6,078 nucleotides of DNA from positions 11,662 through 17,739 of the forward strand of contig DLGN01000355.1 in the NCBI GenBank assembly GCA_002482715.1, given 5' to 3'. The stretch comes from Oxalobacteraceae bacterium UBA7693 (GTDB taxonomy: Bacteria > Pseudomonadota > Gammaproteobacteria > Burkholderiales > Burkholderiaceae_D). Under the pieces are notes generated by a model. The model was not told the origin of the DNA and did no database searches. It was given only the letters and a program-made list of their open reading frames with translations. Position numbers and translations under genes: made by a program. Positions 1 to 5,569 of this stretch are shown here, piece after piece (within the stretch, counting starts at the first letter, position 1; each line of letters starts with the position of its first letter).

Positions 1-525
1 TGTCACCCATGAGTTCAAATCGATCTGTTCCAACAAAGCACCTTCATGATGTTCGCTTGCGCTAACAGCAGAATCAGCGATGAAACGGAATGGGCTGCCT
101 TCTTTCAAAGTTGCCAAACCAGCAGCAACATTTGCAGCTTTCCAGAACTTGCGAGCTTCTTTTGCTTGAGCATTTAATTTAGACAGGTCAACGATCTTCG
201 TGATCAAGATGTACCAGCTACCCATTGACATAATTAACATGATTGCTAATGTAATCTGATCAACTAAAGTACCTTCTTTGATCAAGTGTGACAAACTGTA
301 TTGATCAACTACTTCTGGTTGCGGCTCTGCAGCTGGAACAGATGCATCAGCAGCAGGTGCTTCTGCTGGCGCTGGCGCAGCTTCTGCGGATGCAGCAGTT
401 GCTTCAGTTGCAGATGCAGCAGAAGCAGTAGTTTCTTGTGCGAATACTGGAGCAGTTGTCATTGAAGCTGTCAATGCAAACAAAATTGCCGCCAGGAATG
501 TGCTTACTTTAGCGCGGGTTTTCAT
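1..525 (-). CDS. exbB: ExbB, proton-channel subunit of the TonB energy-transducing complex (MotA/TolQ/ExbB family), 3' end cut off by the window
   Basis: ExbB is the inner-membrane scaffold that, with ExbD, uses the proton gradient to energise TonB. The 175 codons visible start at an ATG 7 nt downstream of AAAGGAAG (533-540) and stay open to the window edge. Residues 1-29 form a signal peptide (MKTRAK, hydrophobic core, VFA before the likely cut). Residues 30-74 are a low-complexity Ala/Glu/Pro linker. A first membrane segment lies at about 88-112 (TLAIMLIMSMGSWYILITKI), followed by the start of the cytoplasmic loop (KLNAQAKEARKFW). A leader plus an Ala/Pro-rich periplasmic extension is known in many proteobacterial ExbB proteins. 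It lies 92 bp behind tonB on the same strand with no terminator in between, so the two are probably cotranscribed and exbD may follow outside the window. TolQ is the main alternative; the tonB neighbour favours ExbB. Confidence 0.9.
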   Translation of the reverse strand, partial: MKTRAKVSTFLAAILFALTASMTTAPVFAQETTASAASATEATAASAEAAPAPAEAPAADASVPAAEPQPEVVDQYSLSHLIKEGTLVDQITLAIMLIMSMGSWYILITKIVDLSKLNAQAKEARKFWKAANVAAGLATLKEGSPFRFIADSAVSASEHHEGALLEQIDLNSWVT

Positions 526-532
526 GTAGATA

Positions 533-540
533 CTTCCTTT
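533..540 (-). promoter_or_regulatory. Ribosome binding site of exbB
   Basis: On the minus strand AAAGGAAG stands 7 nt before the ATG at 525. It supports this start and independent translation of exbB within the tonB-exbB transcript. Confidence 0.7.
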
Positions 541-617
541 AAAAAAAATTTAATACTTACGTTGGTTGTGAGTAAAACGATACTTTTTTATGACTCTTGT
601 TACATGTTGGCTCTGTT

Positions 618-1286
618 TTAATCAAGCTTCCAAACGTATTCAACTTGAGTCGTGGTAGCCTGCGGCTTGCCATCCACTGTTCCAGGTTTGTTTTTGCACG
701 ACCCAGACAACAATTGGGCACGCACTGCATTATCTAGTCCCCTGAACCCACTAGATTTTGCGATTACTACATCGGTGACTGCTCCATCTGCACCAATAGT
801 AACTGTCAATCTTGTCACACCAGTTTCTTCGTTACGCAATGAGGCACGTGGATACTCAGGTGTGCAACCAGCTTGTTGGAAATCAACACGACCTGGAATA
901 ACTACTGGGCCTGCTGCTGCTTTCGGCGCTTCTGCTACTGGTGCTGGTGCCTTCGTCAACACATTGCTATCTGGTTTCACGTTAGAAACTGTAGAGATAG
1001 CATTTGGTGATGGAGCCTGTTGCGCAACCTGAACCTCTGGAGGAGGAATAAATGGTGGCGGCGGCGTCATCAACTTAGGTGGCGGCGGTGGCGGTGTATC
1101 AGGTGGTGGTGGTGGCGGTGGAGGAGTTTCCTTTACCACTGCTTCCATCGGCTTCTGAATGAACGCAGCCACTTTACTACCTAAGCCGTTCAACAAAGCC
1201 CAGCCTAAAACAACGTGAAAAACAATTACCAAACCTAAACCTAAAAATTTCTTTCCCGGTTCCTGTTGGCGTCCTGAAAAATCCAT
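618..1286 (-). CDS. tonB: TonB, periplasm-spanning energy transducer
   Basis: TonB carries energy from ExbB/ExbD to outer-membrane receptors for siderophores, haem or cobalamin. The 222-aa product has the full family layout. There is a short cytoplasmic N-terminus, then one membrane anchor at about 14-33 that includes His24, the position type that contacts ExbB in this family. A polyproline stretch lies at about 55-83, with two blocks of Pro broken by Asp-Thr. A Pro/Ala/Val linker runs to about 135, followed by a C-terminal TonB domain at about 140-222 with the usual YP (145-146), G-V-T-R-L, IGADGAV and SSGFRGLDNA elements. Cys141 and Cys197 could form a disulfide in the periplasm. The start is well fixed: GGAGGAG sits 5 nt before the ATG. 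It is first in the unit with exbB. No Fur box was recognised upstream, so iron control is not shown here. Confidence 0.93.
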   Translation of the reverse strand: MDFSGRQQEPGKKFLGLGLVIVFHVVLGWALLNGLGSKVAAFIQKPMEAVVKETPPPPPPPPDTPPPPPPKLMTPPPPFIPPPEVQVAQQAPSPNAISTVSNVKPDSNVLTKAPAPVAEAPKAAAGPVVIPGRVDFQQAGCTPEYPRASLRNEETGVTRLTVTIGADGAVTDVVIAKSSGFRGLDNAVRAQLLSGSCKNKPGTVDGKPQATTTQVEYVWKLD

Positions 1287-1291
1287 ACCTA

Positions 1292-1298
1292 CTCCTCC
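1292..1298 (-). promoter_or_regulatory. Ribosome binding site of tonB
   Basis: On the minus strand GGAGGAG lies 5 nt before the ATG at 1286, a near-perfect Shine-Dalgarno match that decides the start. Confidence 0.8.
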
Positions 1299-1451
1299 AA
1301 TACCACAACAATTTCAATTAGGTTCAAACGCGCGAAACTTTAGCTCTAAATTAATTTATCCAAGAATCTTGAAATTCGTGAATTAACATCAATCTAAACA
1401 ACAAGCAATTCGCTCATCAATTAACAGCATTGACTCACCGTTTGCGCCCCC

Positions 1452-1517
1452 ATACTTACTTTGGATTGTCAGAACCGTGGCTTCAACATACCCAAGTAAG
1501 TATTACTATTTACTTAC
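1452..1517. repeat. Cluster of TACTTAC / GTAAGTA inverted repeats upstream of tonB
   Basis: ATACTTACTT (1452-1461) is repeated in perfect inverse as AAGTAAGTAT (1494-1503). The latter overlaps a second inverted pair, GTAAGTA (1496-1502) with TACTTAC (1511-1517), separated by 8 nt. The middle copy can therefore pair with either flank. The cluster is about 165-235 bp before the tonB start. One more TACTTAC is in the tonB-exbB gap (553-559). It could be an operator array or alternative RNA hairpins; no regulator is identified. Confidence 0.45.
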
Positions 1518-1832
1518 AAATCGTTTAGTCACCTTCAGACGATTGAATTACAACTAAGACAATCGCCAAATTCAAATCATATCTTAAAGATACATTGAAA
1601 ATTGAAGCGGCTGTTTTGTTATTCGTTAGCAAGAGAAATTCTTCTAATTAACTATCAACAAAACATTGTTTTTTTTAAATCTTTGCGAAAAACAGCGCCT
1701 ATTTTGACACAAACAAAGCAATGAATGGAAGTTGCTTTTATGCTGCTTTGCAACATTAAATTATCTTCAAAACAAAAGCTTCTCATTGCGCAATATCTAT
1801 TTAATCACATCGACAGTCAAATTCATTAAAAA

Positions 1833-1852
1833 GTGAATTCATTATTATTCAC
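1833..1852. repeat. Inverted repeat GTGAAT-N8-ATTCAC
   Basis: Two perfect 6-bp arms flank an AT-only 8-bp centre except for one C. The GTGA/TCAC spacing is 12, too wide for a CRP site (6). Its function is unknown; a dimeric regulator site is possible, and chance is not excluded in such AT-rich DNA. Confidence 0.3.
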
Positions 1853-2224
1853 AAAAACACCGTCAATATATTAACTTCTTTTCTTGCGGCAACGATTCTA
1901 ATAGGAAATACTTGAAAAGTGCAAAGTAAACCTAAAAAAGCAGTCCAACCTACAGCAGTTCTGCAACAAATTAATTTTTTCGCTCTTCATCTATTGCCCC
2001 TTCATTCGCATAACGTCGAGCATCAACATACTGCGTGGAAGGCCTTAGATAATACATCAATGCGAATAGAGTTTAGTTATTATTTGCCCTAACTGTCTTG
2101 AACAACTACAATTCCGACCTGTCAGTAAATTTTGCGTCCAAAGTGGACATCTAATCTTTTTCCCCGTAACACCTGCCCCTGTCAATATGGACTGATTCAT
2201 TTTGGTCTTTCAACTTAAGAGCAT

Positions 2225-2253
2225 TTGTTCCGATCCGGGAAACTGATTTATAG
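2225..2253 (+). promoter_or_regulatory. Possible sigma-70 promoter of fabI
   Basis: TTGTTC (2225-2230), 17 bp, then TTATAG (2248-2253), about 110 bp before the fabI start. Each box has about four of six consensus bases. It is the best candidate seen by eye, but such matches are common in AT-rich DNA. Confidence 0.3.
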
Positions 2254-2317
2254 CTACTAACGCATTAATATTCGTCTAAAAACCTTAGCGCAAGATCGTG
2301 CGGCTACTTCAGCACTT

Positions 2318-2332
2318 CCCTCATGGTGAGGG
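2318..2332 (+). other. Short hairpin in the fabI leader
   Basis: CCCTCA, loop TGG, TGAGGG: a perfect 6-bp stem ending 23 nt before the fabI RBS. There is no T tract, so it is not a terminator. It could stabilise the leader RNA. Confidence 0.4.
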
Positions 2333-2355
2333 CCATTTATCTTGCGGTAACACCT

Positions 2356-2359
2356 GGAG
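2356..2359 (+). promoter_or_regulatory. Ribosome binding site that fixes the fabI start
   Basis: GGAG lies 5 nt before the ATG at 2365. An upstream in-frame ATG at 2323 lies inside a hairpin and has no such site, so 2365 is preferred. Confidence 0.75.
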
Positions 2360-2364
2360 TTGAT

Positions 2365-3147
2365 ATGGCATTTTTGCAAGGCAAAAAAATTCTCATTACT
2401 GGTTTGTTATCAAACCGCTCAATAGCCTATGGTATTGCGCAAGCTTGTCATCGTGAAGGCGCGGAGCTGGCCTTTACCTATGTTGGGGAACGCTTTAAAG
2501 ACCGTATTACAGAGTTCGCAAAAGAATTCAATAGCGAACTCGTATTTGATTGTGATGTCAGCAGCGATGAACAAATCAATGCAGTCTTCACAGATTTAGC
2601 AAAGTCTTGGGATAAATTAGATGGCGTCGTGCATGCGATTGGATTCGCACCGCGTGAAGCGATCGCTGGCGATTTCCTAGATGGTTTCTCACGCGAAGCA
2701 TTCCGTGTTGCGCATGATATTTCAGCGTATAGTTTTCCAGCATTAGCAAAAGCAGCGCTGCCTATGATGAACGAAAATTCATCATTACTGACCTTATCGT
2801 ATTTGGGCGCAATTCGTGCAATCCCTTACTACAATACGATGGGTTTAGCCAAAGCTTCACTCGAAGCAAGTGTGCGTTATCTGGCAGAAAATCTGGGCAA
2901 AAAAGGCATCCGCGTTAACGGCATTTCTGCTGGCCCCATCAAAACTTTGGCTGCCAGTGGCATTAAAGATTTCAGCACACTGCTTGGCTTTGTTGCCGAA
3001 CATGCTCCCCTACGCCGCAATGTCACTATCGAAGAAGTCGGCAACACTGCTGCATTCTTGCTATCTCCATTAGCTAGTGGAATTACTGGTGAAATTACTT
3101 ATGTAGATGGTGGGTTCTCACACGTAATGGGTTTAACACCTGATTAA
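2365..3147 (+). CDS. fabI: Enoyl-[acyl-carrier-protein] reductase (NADH), FabI
   Basis: FabI reduces trans-2-enoyl-ACP to acyl-ACP, the last step of each elongation round of type II fatty acid synthesis in the cytoplasm. The protein is 260 aa, against 262 in E. coli, a short-chain dehydrogenase/reductase fold. From this start the landmark residues fall on the E. coli numbers: nucleotide-binding GLLSNRSIAYG (13-23), CDVS near 63-66, HAIGFAP (90-96), catalytic Tyr146 and Tyr156 with Lys163 in SYLGAIRAIPYYNTMGLAKA, NGISAGPIKTLAA (185-197) and the C-terminal YVDGGFSHVMG. Gly93, Phe94, Ala95, Met159 and Phe203, positions of the triclosan pocket in E. coli FabI, are retained, so a normal drug-sensitive enzyme would be expected by inference. 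It is a single gene with its own leader, converging on the modC remnant 8 bp away with no clear terminator between them. It is intact, unlike its downstream neighbours. Confidence 0.96.
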   Translation: MAFLQGKKILITGLLSNRSIAYGIAQACHREGAELAFTYVGERFKDRITEFAKEFNSELVFDCDVSSDEQINAVFTDLAKSWDKLDGVVHAIGFAPREAIAGDFLDGFSREAFRVAHDISAYSFPALAKAALPMMNENSSLLTLSYLGAIRAIPYYNTMGLAKASLEASVRYLAENLGKKGIRVNGISAGPIKTLAASGIKDFSTLLGFVAEHAPLRRNVTIEEVGNTAAFLLSPLASGITGEITYVDGGFSHVMGLTPD

Positions 3148-3155
3148 TTACTCAT

Positions 3156-3890
3156 CTAACGTAGTCGCGTAATTTGCGGGCTGAAAGCTTTGGTCGAGAT
3201 CGCAATTTGATCACCAACTTTCAGCCCTTTTACATCTTCTTGAGACGCAATAATTTCAATAATTTCCTGTCCGATTAGAAGCGACACGACGCACACCACC
3301 TCCTCGATTCGAATCGCCAAAATCTGTGCCTGCAGATGTAATTTTCCTTGGCTTTTTTGCTGCAAAAAGACCTGATGTGGACTGCCGCGGCGAGCTACTT
3401 TTCCTGCTTCTAGCAAAACAACTTTTTGACTTAATTTAAATACTTCAGCGATATCGTGACTGACGATAATCATCGACATTCCCAATTCGCGATGCATCAT
3501 TTGTAAATGATCCTGCATTTGCAATCGGATGTGTTGATCTAACGCAGACAGTGGCTCATCTAACAAAAGCAATTTCGGCCTACGCGCTAATGCACGAGCT
3601 AAGGCAACTCTTTGCTTTTGCCCTCCAGATAAATGCTGAACCGCTTGTGTTTGCAGGTTTGATAAATCGCTTAGCTCTAATAATTGATTTACCCACGATG
3701 TAGATTTTGCGCCAGCAGCAAACGCTATATTTTCACGAACGTTCAAATGAGGAAATAATGCATAATTTTGAAACACCATACCGATAGAACGTGACGGTGT
3801 AGCCAAATTAATTCTATGATCTGAATCAAACCAAACTTCACCATCAAACACAATCCGACCATGGCAGGACAGCATGCGTAAGTCAGTCAT
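3156..3890 (-). pseudogene. modC: modC remnant: molybdate ABC transporter ATPase lacking its Walker A region
   Basis: ModC is the cytoplasmic ATPase that drives molybdate import through the ModB channel. The open frame (244 codons from an ATG at 3890) keeps most of an ABC ATPase: Q-loop VFQNYALFPH (39-48), signature LSGGQKQR (87-94), Walker B LLLLDEP (107-113), switch His145 in IIVSHD, and a C-terminal TOBE-like part (about 185-244). The first 40-50 residues, with the GxxGxGK(S/T) phosphate loop, are absent. No frame just upstream restores them, because only 12 nt separate this ATG from the stop of the Mop gene. The first residues (TDLRMLSCHGRIVFDGE) resemble the stretch that normally follows Walker A, shortened by a few residues. 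No good RBS precedes the ATG. Without the P-loop the product could not bind ATP normally. Assignment to modC rather than another ABC ATPase rests on modA and Mop next door. Confidence 0.78.
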
Positions 3891-3902
3891 ATGCCGCGAA
3901 AG

Positions 3903-4298
3903 TCATCGAATCTCCCGTACCAGAAAATTCACCTCATTCGACTTCACGAATCCTTCAATTTCATCACTTATTTTCAGCGAGTCGTGATGACTGCACTTAT
4001 TGGATGAACATCATCAAGCTGAAACATCACACGCGTTAGAATCTTTCCAAACTCAAGGCGGACAATTTTTCCAGGCAAACGTTTACGCAAACTAATTTTT
4101 CCCGTCAGATTTTTTGCGATCGATACTTCAATTTCATTAAACGATAACTCGACATGTTGACTTAAGTTCCAAGATAAAAAAATCCTCTTGCGCGCCCAAC
4201 AAACTAGCGCACAACGTCCGTTGTCCGACCTGAACTTCGATCAATGCGATACTTCCTTCGGCGAGTATGCTAACAATATTTCCGGGTAATTTATTCAC
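3903..4298 (-). pseudogene. Broken tandem Mop/TOBE molybdate-binding protein (ModG-like molbindin), two frameshifts
   Basis: Molbindins are small cytoplasmic proteins that store or buffer molybdate through Mop (TOBE) domains; ModE carries the same pair at its C-terminus. Reading from a GTG at 4298, frame 1 gives VNKLPGNIVSILAEGS, then IEVQVGQRTLCASLLG, and stops at 4137. Dropping one T from the T7 run (4176-4182) moves to a frame that continues LSWNLSQHVELSF, then RLPGKIVRLEFGKI, DDVHPISAVITTR, and stops at 3974. A third frame from 3977 continues LKISDEIEGFVKSNEVNFLV and stops at 3903. Together this is about 130 residues with two LPG-x-I-V repeats, close to the roughly 140 aa of a two-domain ModG. 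The second break also seems to have lost about 6 residues. The GTG overlaps the ancestral modA stop (GTGA), a sign of translational coupling. It could instead be the C-terminal half of a ModE-type protein, but no DNA-binding domain is seen. Confidence 0.72.
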
Positions 4299-5128
4299 GG
4301 TACGGTGTATCCATTTTTTTGCAAAATTTCTTTCGCCTTTGCTGTCGACAAAAAATCATAAAATTGTTTTGACGCATTTCCAGCCTTTTCTTTTCCATGT
4401 TTCAAAACAATCACACCTTGCGCAATTGGTGTCTAGCTTTCTTTTGGCAATTCTAACCAGACGCCTTTTCCTTGCATTTCAGTGGACAGCACAACCGACT
4501 TTGCCGTAAAACCAAGCTCAACCAAGCCTGAATAAATATACTGATTTACTTGCGAAATGCTCTCAGCGTAAACTAAGCGTGGAGCGACTATAGAATCTAA
4601 CTTAAAGTGTTTTAAAGTCTTCAATGCCTCTCGTCCGTATGGTGCGATCTTAGGATTAGCAATCGCGATTTTTTGTATTTTCGGATCTTGTATGATCGCT
4701 TGCCACCCTCTTAAATCTTTGAACTTATTACTCCACAACACGATCGCGCCGTAGGCATATATTTTCGGTGGTGCGTCGCTAAATCCTTCATGAAACAAAA
4801 CAGTTGGATAATCCATATCCGCCGACATAAAAACATCAAACGGTGCACCATTTTTAATTTGATTAACGAATTTACCAGACGAATTAAACACGCCTTTCAG
4901 ATCATGACCTGATTGTTTCTTAAACTCGTCCTTTAATTCCTCAAACGCAAATTGCATATTTGCGGCAACCGCGACGTGTATTGAGTCAGCATTTGCGATC
5001 GGCGGCCAGGATAGTCCAAGCAACACCAAAGTCATACGTACAAAGACACGAAAAAATTGTTGACTGATTGACTCTAATTGTGCTTTTTGACCAAACATCA
5101 TATTAAAAAGACCAACTATTATTTTCAC
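4295..5128 (-). pseudogene. modA: modA, molybdate-binding periplasmic protein, interrupted by an in-frame TAG
   Basis: ModA captures molybdate in the periplasm and delivers it to ModBC. The frame opens with GTG at 5128. A signal peptide core follows (FVRMTLVLLGLSWPPIANA, about 29-47), then mature sequence with family marks: VAVAANM (52-58), NSSGKF (82-87), GAPFDVFMSAD (94-104), NPKIAPYGREA (158-168), ESISQVNQYIYSGLVELGF (189-207). At codon 232 there is TAG (4433-4435). The same frame then continues TPIAQGVIVLKHGKEKAG, then KQFYDFLSTAKAKEIL and ends GYTVP at a TGA (4295). The family usually has a Tyr just before that PIxQ motif, so TAT or TAC to TAG is the likely change. The shortened 231-residue product would lose the last two helices. 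The true start is uncertain: GTG at 5128 has only a weak GGAAAAG before it, and an ATG at 5101 has none. Confidence 0.85.
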
Positions 5129-5157
5129 CGACTTTTCCGCTGCCAGGACAGGCGACG

Positions 5158-5185
5158 ATATTACAAACTAAATTATCAAATCAAA
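5158..5185 (-). promoter_or_regulatory. Possible modA promoter
   Basis: On the minus strand TTTGAT (5185-5180), 16 bp, then TAATAT (5163-5158), with the -10 box about 30 nt before the GTG start of modA. Position and spacing fit, but the boxes are imperfect. Confidence 0.3.
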
Positions 5186-5416
5186 AATGATTTTTTACGC
5201 CCAATTGAACTACAACAAGTTTTAGATGCATCAACCACCAATATGCTGTATAGTCTCGTTTTTGCACTGCAATATAAATTGTGCTTTGCAAGTTAAATAG
5301 TAAGAAATGTTGTAAGTAATAGGTAGCACCGTAGCCCTTGCGTATCGTGAATTACTGATACCGCAATGTAAAGCCCTCCCGCCCTGTATGTCTGGTTTCA
5401 CACATAGACATCGTCC

Positions 5417-5437
5417 CGGCGCAAAGCTTTTGTGCCG
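5417..5437 (+). other. Stem-loop in the presumed rhlE leader
   Basis: CGGCGCAAA, loop GCT, TTTGTGCCG: a 9-bp stem with one G-U wobble, 133 nt before the helicase start. No T tract follows on either strand, so it is not a standard terminator. Long structured leaders are known for cold-induced DEAD-box helicase genes; that this is one is inference. Confidence 0.5.
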
Positions 5438-5460
5438 AAATTTCATCGTATTCCTGATTT

Positions 5461-5478
5461 GTACCGTTTTTCCGGTAC
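5461..5478 (+). other. Second stem-loop in the presumed rhlE leader
   Basis: GTACCG, loop TTTTTC, CGGTAC: a perfect 6-bp stem followed by TGGTTTTCTTTG. The T-rich tail makes a weak attenuator conceivable, but the tail is interrupted and the stem short. Confidence 0.4.
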
Positions 5479-5555
5479 TGGTTTTCTTTGTTCATTTCGA
5501 TTGGTTGACGCTGCTTTTTTGCGCGCTTGGTTTTTGCCCTGCGCAGATTAATAAC

Positions 5556-5560
5556 GGAAG
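5556..5560 (+). promoter_or_regulatory. Ribosome binding site of the helicase gene
   Basis: GGAAG lies 9 nt before the ATG at 5570 within a purine-rich stretch. It supports this start. Confidence 0.6.
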
Positions 5561-5569
5561 AAGAACACA

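Larger units (their letters stand above)
1287..2364. other. Long AT-rich divergent intergenic region between tonB and fabI
   Basis: About 1.08 kb without a convincing gene. Stops are frequent in the frames examined, and no tRNA, known RNA family or transposase remnant was recognised. It should hold the divergent promoters of tonB and fabI. Visible structure: a cluster of TACTTAC / GTAAGTA repeats (1452-1517), an inverted repeat GTGAAT-N8-ATTCAC (1833-1852), a small hairpin GTCCA-AAG-TGGAC (2136-2148) and a 6-bp hairpin just before fabI (2318-2332). No good Fur box (GATAATGATAATCATTATC type) was found. A small unsupported frame at 1919-2092 is discussed under rejected items. Confidence 0.7.
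5129..5569. other. Divergent region between modA remnant and rhlE
   Basis: 441 bp without a well-supported gene. It contains the candidate modA promoter and, nearer to the helicase gene, two stem-loops (5417-5437 and 5461-5478) that would lie in a long rhlE leader. No confident rhlE promoter could be picked by eye. A hydrophobic 61-codon frame (5388-5573) overlaps the rhlE start and is treated as a finding, not as a gene. Confidence 0.6.

Noticed and set aside
652..1032. 126-codon open frame on the plus strand inside tonB
   Set aside because: Antisense to a clear tonB with all domains; it has no homology that I recognise and no RBS.
1785..1794. Perfect palindrome ATTGCGCAAT
   Set aside because: A 10-bp palindrome is expected several times by chance in 6 kb; it has no context linking it to a known regulator.
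1919..2092. 58-codon frame from GTG (starting VQSKPKKAV) in the tonB-fabI gap
   Set aside because: Only a distant AGGA before it, no recognised family and a rare start codon; open frames of this size arise by chance.
2136..2161. Hairpin GTCCA-AAG-TGGAC followed by a T run as terminator
   Set aside because: The stem is only 5 bp and the T run starts 8 nt away; no gene ends nearby on that strand.
2323..2364. Upstream ATG that would extend FabI by 14 residues
   Set aside because: The ATG is inside a hairpin and lacks an RBS, while the ATG at 2365 has GGAG and gives the E. coli residue numbering.
3895..3932. Degenerate Walker A (frame reading FSGTGDSMTF) just before the modC remnant
   Set aside because: It superficially resembles SGSGKST but lacks the Lys, lies in another frame than modC and overlaps the Mop C-terminus, so it is more likely chance.
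4267..4509. 80-codon plus-strand frame
   Set aside because: Antisense to the 3' part of modA, which is clearly recognisable in the other strand.
5078..5296. 72-codon plus-strand frame upstream of the helicase
   Set aside because: Starts antisense to the modA leader; the composition looks random and no RBS is visible.
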